64,000 nucleotides of DNA from Halomonas sp. UBA3074. GTDB lineage: Bacteria > Pseudomonadota > Gammaproteobacteria > Pseudomonadales > Halomonadaceae. Position 1 is the first letter of the stretch; the number at the start of each line of letters is the position of its first letter. The notes beneath the pieces were generated by a model. It worked only from the letters and a program-made list of their open reading frames with translations, was not told the origin of the DNA and did no database searches. The translations under genes and the position numbers were made by a program. Positions 17,309 through 27,100 of the stretch are shown here, in pieces. The stretch covers positions 85,267 to 149,266 of the forward strand of contig NZ_DFBS01000014.1 of the NCBI RefSeq assembly GCF_002366715.1, in the 5' to 3' direction.

Positions 17309-18439
17309 TTGTCCTCTCTTACTCCCTCTTATCAATGGCTTGATACCCCAGAGGCGCTTGATGCCGCGTGTGATCAAGTGGCTAACGCCCACGTCATCGC
17401 TCTGGACACCGAGTTTTTCCGGGAGAACACGTTCTTTCCAGTGCCTGCGTTGATTCAATTCACGGCGGGCGAAGAGGCTTATCTCATTGATCCTGTGGCG
17501 GTCCCCTGTACCGACACGTTTCGCGCACTGCTGCAAAATAGCGCGATTAAGTTACTCCACTCCTGTAGCGAAGACCTCGAAGTCTTCCAACACTGGGCTG
17601 GGGTGCTGCCGGCACCCTTAATCGATACGCAGGTGGTGCAGGGGTTTCTGGGCGAGAACCCAGGCATGGGTTACCAAAAGTTGGTGGAGTTTTGGGTGGG
17701 TGAAACGCTCCCTAAAGAGGAGACCCGCTCGAACTGGCTAGTGCGCCCGTTAACGCCTGCACAGTGCCACTATGCAGCTCTTGACGTGATCTATTTGCTA
17801 AAAGTATGGGCGCTGCAAGCGGAAAAGCTTGCCATGCTGGGGCGGCGTGACTGGGTGGATGCCGAGTGCGCAAGCTTGATAGAGCAAGCGGGACGAAGTG
17901 TAGATAACGACCAACAGTGGTATACCCGGCAGCGCCAACTTTGGCGTTTGACGCCTCGCCAAATGGAGACCTACCGACTAATGACCACCTGGCGTGAAGG
18001 CGAAACACGCCGTCGCGATTTACCGCGCAATTGGCTCATTAGCGATAAGCTTTTGTTTGCCATTGCTGAAAAGATGCCGAGTAACCGCTTTGAGCTGGCA
18101 GACGTGGAAGGTATCAAGCCAGTGCTGATCAAAAAAGAGGGCGATGCGCTTTTAGCAATGGTGAAGCAAGCGCAGCATTGCGAGGAAGCGGCTCTCCCGA
18201 CTCGCTGGCCAGACCCAATGCACCCTACGTTCAAATCACGTTTCAAGGCGCTTAAAAAGGCAGTGACGGCTAAAGCCAACGATTTGGGCGTCGCGCCGGA
18301 AATGCTGATGCGCCGACGCGATATTGAAACCCTGGTCATGCAGGATCTCGCCGGCGAGCCTTTGACTTGGCCGAGCGGCTGGCGAGGTGAGTGTTTAAAT
18401 GCCAGCTTGGCCGAAGCCCTCGAGGAGCGCGCCTCATGA
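17309..18439 (+). CDS. rnd: Rnd, ribonuclease D
   Basis: RNase D is a 3'-5' exoribonuclease for tRNA maturation. DEDD-family active-site motifs are present: VIALDTEFFRENTFFP (Exo I), LLHSCSEDLEVF (Exo II) and YAALDVIYLL (Exo III, Y-x3-D type). Two HRDC-type helical domains follow, around LTPRQMETYRLMTTWRE and the C-terminal third. I use the TTG at 17309 because GGAAGA lies 6 bases before it; a TTG at 17285 is the alternative. The ycgL start overlaps its stop (ATGA), as in Pseudomonas. Confidence 0.93.
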   Translation: MSSLTPSYQWLDTPEALDAACDQVANAHVIALDTEFFRENTFFPVPALIQFTAGEEAYLIDPVAVPCTDTFRALLQNSAIKLLHSCSEDLEVFQHWAGVLPAPLIDTQVVQGFLGENPGMGYQKLVEFWVGETLPKEETRSNWLVRPLTPAQCHYAALDVIYLLKVWALQAEKLAMLGRRDWVDAECASLIEQAGRSVDNDQQWYTRQRQLWRLTPRQMETYRLMTTWREGETRRRDLPRNWLISDKLLFAIAEKMPSNRFELADVEGIKPVLIKKEGDALLAMVKQAQHCEEAALPTRWPDPMHPTFKSRFKALKKAVTAKANDLGVAPEMLMRRRDIETLVMQDLAGEPLTWPSGWRGECLNASLAEALEERAS

Positions 18440-18750
18440 GTGACAAACTGATCTGCGAAGTTTTCAAAAGCTCGCGCAAAGACGAAATGTACCTGTACGT
18501 CGACAAGCGTCAAGGACTCGCCGATGTGCCCGCGCCACTGCTGGAAACCTTCGGCAAGCCTGTGCCGGTTTTTACCATGCTGCTCACGGCGGATAAAAAA
18601 CTATCCAGGGTCAGTGCAGCCGACGTGATGGAAGGGATTAACGACAAGGGGTTCTATCTGCAGATGCCGCCCCCGAAAGAGGCTTACTTGCTTGACGTGC
18701 ATCGTGCCCATGTTGCTTCACACGTTGATACAGATGCTAATGATCAATAA
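18436..18750 (+). CDS. ycgL: YcgL-family protein of unknown function
   Basis: A 104-residue protein of the conserved YcgL (DUF709) family, beginning MSDKLICEVFKSSRKDEMYL, with LADVPAPLLETFGKPVPVFT and GFYLQMPPP as hallmarks. Its ATG overlaps the rnd TGA, so translation is coupled. The biochemical role is unknown. Conserved linkage with rnd hints at RNA metabolism, but that is inference. Confidence 0.92.
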   Translation: MSDKLICEVFKSSRKDEMYLYVDKRQGLADVPAPLLETFGKPVPVFTMLLTADKKLSRVSAADVMEGINDKGFYLQMPPPKEAYLLDVHRAHVASHVDTDANDQ

Positions 18751-18762
18751 CGCCAGCTTTTC

Positions 18763-19338
18763 ATGAATTTTCTTGCTCATGCTTGGCTCGTCAGCGCAGG
18801 TAGCGATGATTTTCTCTATGGCAATTTAATTGCCGATGGGGTGAAAGGGCGTGACCTAAGTGATTGGCCTGCTGCGATTGCGCAGGGTGTTCGCCATCAT
18901 CGCCGCGTTGATGCTTGGGTCGATAGTCATCCAAGCGTTGCGAATGCACGGCGACGCGCCCCGGTTGCTCAGCGCCGTTATGCAGGCATTGCGCTGGATA
19001 TGCTCTGGGATCATTTTTTGGCACGGGATACGGCGGGCCAAACCGATCAGAATGCTATTGTCGAGCGCTGCTATCGGCTGCTCTCGGCGCGGTCAGCGCC
19101 GAATCGGCTGGCAACAATGATGCCAGTGCTTGTCGAGCAGGACTGGCTAAGGGGCTATGCGGATTTTGATTTTACCTGCCGCGCCATTGCTGGCATTGGA
19201 AGGCGATTGTCGGGCCCCAATCAATTGGCGGCATTGGTGCCTTGGCTGGACGATGATTATCAAGCGCTAGAGAAGGATTTTCAGACACTCTGGCCAGCGC
19301 TATTGGCAGAACTAGGCCACACTGATCCACTACCCTAG
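18763..19338 (+). CDS. AcpH-like acyl carrier protein phosphodiesterase (DUF479)
   Basis: A 191-residue protein beginning MNFLAHAWLVSAGSDDFLYGN, with the HD-like motif GVRHHRRVDAWVDSHPS and MLWDHFLA. These match the AcpH family, which removes the phosphopantetheine arm of acyl carrier protein. It sits 12 bases after ycgL in the rnd-ycgL-ycgN run. Family membership is clear. The exact enzymatic activity of this branch is inferred. Confidence 0.82.
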   Translation: MNFLAHAWLVSAGSDDFLYGNLIADGVKGRDLSDWPAAIAQGVRHHRRVDAWVDSHPSVANARRRAPVAQRRYAGIALDMLWDHFLARDTAGQTDQNAIVERCYRLLSARSAPNRLATMMPVLVEQDWLRGYADFDFTCRAIAGIGRRLSGPNQLAALVPWLDDDYQALEKDFQTLWPALLAELGHTDPLP

Positions 19339-19372
19339 GAAGTGTTTCCGCGAGGTCATGAAGGAGCAAACG

Positions 19373-19828
19373 ATGGAAACTGCGATGCGCGAGCGTTTTT
19401 GGGAGCGCTTTTCCCTTGAGGAGCTGACGCCTCAGGAGTGGGAGGCGCTGTGCGACGGCTGCGGACAGTGTTGTCTGCTAAAGTTGCACGATGAAGAGAC
19501 CCAGGAGTTGGCAGTACTGAACGTAGCTTGCCGTTTATTAGATACTCATAGCTGTCAGTGCAGTGACTATGCCAATCGATTCAAGACCGTGCCTGACTGC
19601 ACCCAGCTTACCCCTGCTTTGGTGAAAGAGTTCACTTGGCTGCCACAGAGCTGCGGTTATCGGCGCGTGGCGGAAGGGCGTAAGCTGGCGGGGTGGCATC
19701 CGCTATTGAGCAATGATGCCGAGAGGGTTCATCGTAAAGGGGTGAGTGTGCGTAGCTTTGCTGTCTCTCAAGATGAAGTGCCGGAGCATCAATTAGAGTC
19801 GCACATCATTGCCGTCTTACCGATGTAA
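19373..19828 (+). CDS. ycgN: YcgN-family cysteine-cluster protein
   Basis: A 151-residue protein of the UPF0260/YcgN family. Cysteines suited to bind a metal or Fe-S cluster stand in CDGCGQCCLLK, ACRLLDTHSCQCSDY, PDCTQL and PQSCGYR. The ATG at 19373 is preceded by AAGGAG six bases upstream; an ATG at 19358 is less well placed. It is the last gene in the rnd-ycgL-acpH-like run. Function is unknown, though the cluster resembles the CxxCxxCC proteins thought to bind zinc or iron. Confidence 0.92.
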   Translation: METAMRERFWERFSLEELTPQEWEALCDGCGQCCLLKLHDEETQELAVLNVACRLLDTHSCQCSDYANRFKTVPDCTQLTPALVKEFTWLPQSCGYRRVAEGRKLAGWHPLLSNDAERVHRKGVSVRSFAVSQDEVPEHQLESHIIAVLPM

Positions 19829-19839
19829 TGATCCCCGAT

Positions 19840-19995
19840 TTAAGCGCTAGGCTGCTGCTTAGGCGTAGCCCAAATAGATAGAAACGCTTCTTTTACCGGA
19901 GAAAGCACTTTTTTCGCTGGCGCTGGGCTAGCGGCTTTAGTACTCGTTTTGCGTGGCGCGTCCCAAATGGTCGGAAAATGGTCTTGGTATTTCAT
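19840..19995 (-). CDS. Possible small hypothetical protein
   Basis: A 51-codon frame beginning MKYQDHFPTIWDAPRK, Lys/Pro/Ala-rich in the middle and ending with an aromatic segment, FLSIWATPKQQ. A longer frame reaches an ATG at 20031. Two similar Trp-containing motifs (TIWDAP and SIWATP) give it a designed look, and it stands alone with no gene on the other strand. No good ribosome site is visible at either ATG. I do not recognise a family. Confidence 0.35.
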   Translation of the reverse strand: MKYQDHFPTIWDAPRKTSTKAASPAPAKKVLSPVKEAFLSIWATPKQQPSA

Positions 19996-20192
19996 AGCGT
20001 CTACTGACTCCCATAGAGCGGTCATAAGCATCGGGCTTAGACATTAGTGTATGCGACTAAGGTGTAGTATGACGCAGAAGTCCGGCTTAGTGAATAGTTT
20101 ATGGAAAGTGTTTTCATAAATCGTAAGGCGGCCTCCGGAATCGACGGCTGGCGCAGTTGGCAACGGAGGAGAGTGAGCGGTCGCTTATGCTT

Positions 20193-23100
20193 CTACGAGT
20201 GCGCTTTTAGCCAAGCCTGCAGCGCTTGATAAGGCATAGGGCGGGCAAAGAAGTAGCCTTGGAAAATATCGCACGCTAAGTCTGCTAGCTGCTGTTGCTG
20301 CTGGAAGGTTTCAACCCCTTCGGCAACAACGGCCAAGTCCAAGTGGTGGGCCAGAGCAATGATACCCTGCACGATGGCGGCATCTTTACTGTTGCTAGCG
20401 ATGTTGTTGATGAAGCTACGGTCAATTTTGATTTTGTCGACGGGCAAGTGGCGTAGGTAGCTCAAGCTCGAGAAGCCAGTGCCAAAGTCGTCAATCGCGA
20501 TACTAATCCCTCGCTCTCGAAGTGCATGGAGGGTGCTGATCGCTGCGTCGGTATCATTCATTAAAATGCCTTCGGTCAACTCCAGCTCCAACGATGTCGC
20601 GCTCAAACCCGTGGTGTCCAATATGCTATCGAGCGTGCTTAAAAAGCTTGGCCGGTGAAACTGCATCGGAGAGAGATTGATGGATATACGGCAGTGGGCG
20701 GGCAACTGTGGCTGAAGGGTAAGAAAGTCGCTTGCCGCGCGTTCCATCACCCACTCGCTCAAGGCAATAATTTGACCTGTCTCTTCCGCCATAGGGATAA
20801 ACAGCGCCGGTGATATGGCACCTTTGGTAGGGTGGTTCCAGCGAACCAGCGCTTCAAACCCCGCTACACGCCCTTCGCGGGTTAATAGTGGCTGATAATT
20901 GAGCGCAAATTGCTCATTTAAAATCGCTTCCTGCAAGTCATTTCTCAACGTTACGCGTTGCGTTAGCTTTTGGTTAATGTCGAGGGTGAACGCCTGCAGC
21001 GTGTTGCGCCCCTGCTGCTTGGCTTTATACATCGCCATATCCGCTTGTTGAATCAGCTCTTCCGGTTGTGCTATTTGCTTATCATTGAGGGCAATGCCAA
21101 CGCTGGCCGTGAGATAGAGTTCATGCCGGTCAATACAATAGGGCATTGCCAGTGCTTCCAGCAGACGCCCGGCAATTTCCTCCGCTTGCTGGGGACTATT
21201 TAAATCTGGCAGGAGGAGCACGAACTCATCCCCGCCGAAACGGCATAACGTATCAGAAGGTCTAATCTCCCGCTCAAGCCGCCTAGCGACGCTGATGAGC
21301 ACTTGGTCACCAATGCCGTGGCCTAACGTGTCATTAATGGGCTTAAATTCATCTAAGTCGATAAAAAGCACGGCCAATTGCTGATGGTGACGTCGTGCAA
21401 GTTCGACGTCGTGACGTAGGCGGTCTTCAAACAAGGCGCGGTTACCTAAACCGGTCAGCACATCATGAGTGGCGTGGAAGGCGAGCGCATTTTCATGATC
21501 ACGGCGCTCGGAGATGTCATTAATACTGCCGACATAATGGGTGACTTGACCGCTATGACCGCGAACAGGTGAGAGAAAAAGATTGTTCCAAAACGCCTGG
21601 CCATTTTTACGATAGTTACGAAGGGTCAAGGTGATATCGTGCTGCTGCTCCAAGGCATGCTGTATATCCGCGATTTGCTTAGGGTCAGTGTCTGGTCCCT
21701 GCAGAAAACGGCAGTTGCGTCCTTTGGCTTCTTCCAGCGTATAGCCGGTCATGGCAACAAAGGCTGGGTTGACATAAAGAATAGGGAAATCAGGTTGTTG
21801 CGCTTCGCAAATTAAAATGCCATTACTGCTTGCTTCAATACTCCGCTGATAGATTCGCAGCTGAGCTTCCTGTTGACGCAGCGCAGTCATCTCTTTGGCT
21901 ATCCCGTAAACGCCCACTACGTGCCCGCTCACGACCGTCGGTAATAACGACACATCCAAATATCGCGCTTTGCCTCGTTGGCTAGTGACTTCTAGGTCAA
22001 AACGTTGGGCAACACCGATTACCGCGTATTGGAAGGCCGCGTCGACCCAGGTGTGATGTTCTAAAGCAACGATATCCTTCCAATGACGGCCGATAATCTG
22101 TGTTTCGTTTATTTCTAGCAAGGTGAGCACAGCGTGGTTCACGCTCAAATAGTAACCCTGTATATCAAGTGAAAACACCGCTTCGGGATTTTGAGTAAAC
22201 AGTGAGCGAAAGCGCTGTTCACTATCCTGTAGCGTCTCCTTGGCGATAGAAAGTTCTCGGGAGCGCTGGGCGCGCGCTGAAATCAGCGCAAAGCTGAAAA
22301 CCAATTGGTAAGTCAGCAGTAGCCCGGAGAGGCCCACGCCCGCGGCTATGAAATTAGCCAGTACCAGCGGCGGATGTGAACGCTCGGAGAGGGCGAGGTT
22401 CATAACGTTACCGCCCGGTAGCACTGAGGTATGGTCGGCGAGTGTGCCTGTTGGAGAGGTGATAGAAGGCGCTGGCAGCAGACCACTCCCATTGGTAACT
22501 AGGTGCCCGTTGGTATGCAGGAGATGAAGGGCAAAAGCACCGTTGATGGCGCTGGTTTCTTTTTCGACCAGCCGCGCTATATCGATGGCAGCCACTAACT
22601 GATAGGCACTGGTGGAGGACTGGATGGCGAGTAGTGCGAGCCTCGGATACTCATGATCGGGAAAAGACCATTGAATAGGGCTGCGCTGTTGATTCAACCA
22701 GGTTTGTGTGGCGAGCGTGGTAAGCTGTTCTTCTAACCAGAGTAGCGCGCTGCCGTCTTGACCTCGGCGCCATGTATCATTGTCGTTAGGGTTAAAGTAG
22801 CCAATCGCTAATACGCTCGGATAATCAGTCCAATAGCGCTCTACCTCGCGGCTGCGTGAACTCGCATCCTCGAACACCTGGTCCCATCGCTCTGCCAAGC
22901 GCTGAAGGATAATCGCTCGGGACGCCATGGTTTGTTCAATGTTGATTGCCATGCTCTCGAGGCTTTGCTGAGCGCTCTGGCGCATCTCCTGGTGCTGGCT
23001 CCAACTGACTAAAAACCAGCCGCTCATACTTAAACTCACCCCAACAATACCCGCCAGTACGGCGGCGCCACTCAATGAGGTTTTTAACTGGGGTATTCGT

Positions 23101-23657
23101 CGGCTCACCATGAGCATGGCAATACCAAACAGGAAACAGAGGATGCCAGGAATCAGTGCACTTGCACGCGGCAACCAAACAGGGAGTGGCCTTCCGTAGT
23201 GAGCGGCTATGGTGATACACCCAATGACCCATAAAAAAAGCCCGCCAAACTGCCATAGCCGCCGCTGCCACCGCTTTTTTACACCAACCCATAAGCAATA
23301 CCCCGCCAGTAGGAGTATGGGCACCGTTTGGTTGGGGAGGCGCGGGTGGCCACTCAACAGCGAGGCGGCATCCGAAGAAGGATCTACGACGTTATGCACC
23401 AAGGTATAAAGGGCAATGGCGATGAGCGCGATGGCGGTTACTTTACGGCCATATGAATAACTGGCCATTACTGCACTAAGACCTAAACCGCACAGTAAAA
23501 TGACCAATGCGCTGTCTGGGATTAGCGCGAGGGATTGCGGCTGGCGAAAATCAGGAAAAAAACCTAGCAGGAAACTACCCGCGCCGATGACGACGGTGGT
23601 AGCCAGCAACATGAGCAGGCCCGCTTGAAGCGCAAGCTCACGATTATTAACTTCCAT
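20193..23657 (-). CDS. Membrane PAS-LOV-GGDEF-EAL cyclic-di-GMP enzyme, predicted blue-light sensor
   Basis: A 1154-residue inner-membrane protein. About residues 8-235 hold a bundle of membrane helices. An extracytoplasmic region with a further membrane helix ends near residue 460, and then come two PAS domains. The second has the LOV signature GRNCRFLQGPDTD with the flavin-adduct cysteine at 649, plus LRNYRKNG and FWNNLF for flavin contacts. The glutamine that normally follows VG(I/V) is replaced by Ile712 (YVGSINDIS). A GGDEF domain (CRFGGDEFVLL near residue 806, with an RxxD inhibitory site five residues before it) and an EAL domain (FEALVRWNH near 932, DDFGTGFSSLSYL, KIDRSF, AEGVET) are intact. 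It should make and/or break c-di-GMP under light or redox control. It is divergent from the operon at 24197. Confidence 0.9.
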   Translation of the reverse strand: MEVNNRELALQAGLLMLLATTVVIGAGSFLLGFFPDFRQPQSLALIPDSALVILLCGLGLSAVMASYSYGRKVTAIALIAIALYTLVHNVVDPSSDAASLLSGHPRLPNQTVPILLLAGYCLWVGVKKRWQRRLWQFGGLFLWVIGCITIAAHYGRPLPVWLPRASALIPGILCFLFGIAMLMVSRRIPQLKTSLSGAAVLAGIVGVSLSMSGWFLVSWSQHQEMRQSAQQSLESMAINIEQTMASRAIILQRLAERWDQVFEDASSRSREVERYWTDYPSVLAIGYFNPNDNDTWRRGQDGSALLWLEEQLTTLATQTWLNQQRSPIQWSFPDHEYPRLALLAIQSSTSAYQLVAAIDIARLVEKETSAINGAFALHLLHTNGHLVTNGSGLLPAPSITSPTGTLADHTSVLPGGNVMNLALSERSHPPLVLANFIAAGVGLSGLLLTYQLVFSFALISARAQRSRELSIAKETLQDSEQRFRSLFTQNPEAVFSLDIQGYYLSVNHAVLTLLEINETQIIGRHWKDIVALEHHTWVDAAFQYAVIGVAQRFDLEVTSQRGKARYLDVSLLPTVVSGHVVGVYGIAKEMTALRQQEAQLRIYQRSIEASSNGILICEAQQPDFPILYVNPAFVAMTGYTLEEAKGRNCRFLQGPDTDPKQIADIQHALEQQHDITLTLRNYRKNGQAFWNNLFLSPVRGHSGQVTHYVGSINDISERRDHENALAFHATHDVLTGLGNRALFEDRLRHDVELARRHHQQLAVLFIDLDEFKPINDTLGHGIGDQVLISVARRLEREIRPSDTLCRFGGDEFVLLLPDLNSPQQAEEIAGRLLEALAMPYCIDRHELYLTASVGIALNDKQIAQPEELIQQADMAMYKAKQQGRNTLQAFTLDINQKLTQRVTLRNDLQEAILNEQFALNYQPLLTREGRVAGFEALVRWNHPTKGAISPALFIPMAEETGQIIALSEWVMERAASDFLTLQPQLPAHCRISINLSPMQFHRPSFLSTLDSILDTTGLSATSLELELTEGILMNDTDAAISTLHALRERGISIAIDDFGTGFSSLSYLRHLPVDKIKIDRSFINNIASNSKDAAIVQGIIALAHHLDLAVVAEGVETFQQQQQLADLACDIFQGYFFARPMPYQALQAWLKAHS

Positions 23658-24196
23658 TAGTAACTATTCGCATATCAGTCATAGGCGCTCATGGTGGCCG
23701 ATACTAAACTTACCCTTGTAAAACAATTGGTCGCCACCCCTTATCATCAACGCAAAAGGAGGGGATGTCTCCACTTGTACGAGGTGAGTTCGTTAACTAT
23801 TTGAAATAGCCATTTTTTTATTTTATGTAATATTTTTTGAGTAGTTTTCTAAGCATAAATAAGGTTAGGGATATTTGGCAAAAATACGTTTTAACGCTTT
23901 AGGGTACAACGTTTGCTTTGTTTAGAGAGTCGGGTTCGAGCATCATTAGGGAAGATATTCTATGCTGCTAAATTAGGGTCTTCATTGCCTATTTCCAACG
24001 TTATAGCCGCCAAAACTTAAGCAACCATAGGTATATCGATAGTGCATAACCGTCACCAAAAGCATTCGTGAATACGAAAGTAATCTGCATTAAAAAACAG
24101 ATGCTTATTGGACTATTTCTGCGCCTTGAAATGTCGCTTTGCGCAGCAAGGCGTGTAAACTGAAGGAAGACTGTTACCTATTCGTAAAGGACACTC
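23658..24196. other. Divergent regulatory region between two c-di-GMP signalling genes
   Basis: About 540 bases without a convincing gene. The stretch 23800-23900 is clearly AT-rich compared with the flanks and must contain promoters for the minus-strand gene at 23657 and/or the plus-strand operon at 24197. AAAGGA lies 5 bases before the ATG at 24197. I could not assign a particular sigma factor or operator with confidence. Confidence 0.5.
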
Positions 24197-27100
24197 ATGA
24201 CCGCTGCCAGCCTTCCTCCAACGCCTCCTCTCGTAGTGGGTATCGGCGCCTCCGCTGGTGGTTTGGAAGCAATCTCTAAGTTGATTGCACCGCTCGATCC
24301 TGATATGCCGCTGGCATACGTTGTGTTACAACACGTTTCCCCGACCCACAAAAGCATGCTGGTCGATATTTTAAGCCGAGAAACCCGCCTCAGAGTGCAG
24401 CGTTTTGAGGATAATCAAACGCCCGAAGCAGGGGGGATCTATGTGGTGCCCGCCAACACCAATGCCCTGATCAAAGAAGGCATTTTTCATACCACGCCTA
24501 TCCAACCCCACGTGGGGCCGAAACCGTCGATTAACGACTTTTTTATCTCATTGGCGTCGGATGCCCACGAGGCGGCGGTTGGAATAGTGCTATCCGGCAC
24601 TGGATCCGATGGTACGGCTGGGTTAAGGGCTATTCTTGCTGCGGGTGGCGTTACCATGGTGCAAACCCCCGCCAGCGCTAAATACAACGGTATGCCGCAA
24701 TCTGCTTTAGATGCCGGCGTCATTGATTATGTATTAGAAGCTGAGGCGATGGCACCTCGGTTAGCCGAATTTGCTCGACTCGAGCGTGCCAGTCTCGACG
24801 GGCGCCAAACCGACGTACCTGACCGTTTGCTGTCGTTATTAAAAGAGCATCGCCAGTTAGATTTTTCAGGCTATAAAAAAGGCACCCTCAGCCGGCGCAT
24901 AAGACGGCGCCTGATTGCTACCAACATGGCGGATATGCAGCAGTATCTCGCCTTAGTGGAGTCTAGTCCCGGTGAGTTAGAACAATTAGGGCGCGATATT
25001 CTAATTTCGGTGACGGCGTTCGTACGCGACCGGACAGCATTCGATGCCTTGGACGGCGCTATTAATAAGCTGATCCAAGACGCGGGGAGTGAGCCTATTC
25101 GAGTATGGGTGGCAGGCTGTGCCACGGGTGAAGAGGCCTACTCGATTGCATTGATGATTGCCGAAGCCAAGCGTCGTCATGGTGAAACAGGTCGCATCGT
25201 ACAGATTTTCGCAACGGATATTGATGAAGATGCCCTGGAAATCGCTCGGCGAGGGCGCTACATCGCCGCGGCACTTGAAGCACTACCACCCGAATGGGTG
25301 GCTCGCTACTTTACAGCCGCTGAGCATACCTTCGATGTCAACAAAGAGCTGCGCGATATGGTGGTGTTTGCCAAACACAATTTGGTCGATGATCCGCCGT
25401 TTTTACGTTTGAATCTGGTGACTTGTCGTAACGTGCTGATCTATTTCGATAATGAGCTACAATCAAGGGTGTTGCAGCGTTTTCACTTTGGCTTACGATC
25501 GAGAGGTTTGCTGTTTCTAGGTCGGTCGGAAAGCATTGCCCAAACCGAAAATTTATTTACCCCTCTCGACCGGCGCGAGCGGCTTTTCCGCAAACAGGGT
25601 GAAAGCCGAGAAGTTGCCCCGAGGCCTGCGCAAAACGCGGGAGAAAACCCACCGTTGCGGCGGCGCGATCGTGATATGCAGCAATTGTTAGACGCGTTGG
25701 TCTCGCATATGGAAGCCACCGTTGCCCTTTGTGATATCCAGGGCAACGTTCTACACACAGCGGGTGAAGTCGCCAAGTTTTTACAGTTTCCCGCGGGTCG
25801 CACGCTCGTGGGCATCAGCGATGTGATTAATCCTGCTTTTCGTGGCGAACTGATGGCGATGTTGCATCAGTTTCAGAAACAGCGCGAGCCTCAGGTAGGG
25901 CGTCGTCGTCGCTTTGAAGACCGTTGGTGGCGGCTCAGTGTGCGAGCGCTCACAGAGAGCGATGATGACCGGCGTTTGCTCGTCATCCTAACGCCAACGC
26001 CGATCGTTGAGCCTTCCCCAGAAGCAGATGTGGCTTTAGAGCGGCTGATGGAGCCTATGCCGCTCGATAAAGGCGATAGCTTAGAAGACGAATTGGTGGC
26101 TACGCGAGAACATCTTCAGGCGCTGATTGAAGAGTTGGCCACTGCTAACGAAGAGATGCAGTCGCTGAATGTAGAGGCTCAGGCGTCGAATGAGGAACTC
26201 CAAGCCTCGAACGAAGAGATGGAGGCCGCCAACGAAGAGCTGCAGGCCACTAATGAAGAGCTGATAAGTCTTAATGAAGAGCTCAACGTTAAAACCAGTG
26301 AGCTGACCAAGCTCAACGAAGAGTATACCTACCTGTATGACGCGCTTGATTTCCCGCTGCTGGTGTTTGATGCCGACCACTGCCTAAAGCGATACAACGC
26401 CCCGGCAGCTCGTTACTTTAACTTTCGACCGACCGCTCTGCAGCGCCATGTAGCGGGGTTAAAATTGCCGACTGCGCTGAATAGCTTGGAAGATCAACTA
26501 AATAGCGTCATGGCCAGTGGGGTGCCTGAAGAGGACGTAGTGGAAGTCGACGGGAGGTTGCTACAGCGGGTATTGACGCCGGGCGTTAGTCGCGATGGCC
26601 GGGTAGAACTGCTGATTTTGACGCTGATGGACATTACTGACCTTAGCCATGTGCAGGCCAAGTTGCGCCAATCCCAAGCGCAACTTCATGCGCTTATGGA
26701 AAACAGCACGGTGATGATGGCCCTCAAGGATCTCAACGGCCACTATACTTTTGCCAATCCGAAGTTTTTAAATACGTTTGGGCTTTCACGAGAAGAGCTG
26801 GAAGGCCACACCCCGTTTGAATTATTTCCCGAGCCTTATGCCAGCTCCATGTGGGCATGCGACCTTGAGGCACTCCGCTATCAGCGCATGGTGGAGGGCG
26901 AGCACGTGCTGACCGCACCGGAAGGTGGGGTACGAATTTTTTCATCGGTTCACCAAGTGTTACGCGATGATCAGGGCCACCCTCATCTGATTTTAACGGA
27001 AGCCGAAGATATCACCTCTCGCAAGCAGGCCGAGCGTGAAATGCTGGTGGCGGCCAAGGTGTATGAGCAGGCCGGAGAAGCCATCGTAGTGATCAATGCG

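Noticed and set aside
20102..20230. Short plus-strand frame beginning MESVFINRK
   Set aside because: No ribosome site, Arg/Trp/Cys-rich chance composition, and it runs into the end of the minus-strand GGDEF-EAL gene.
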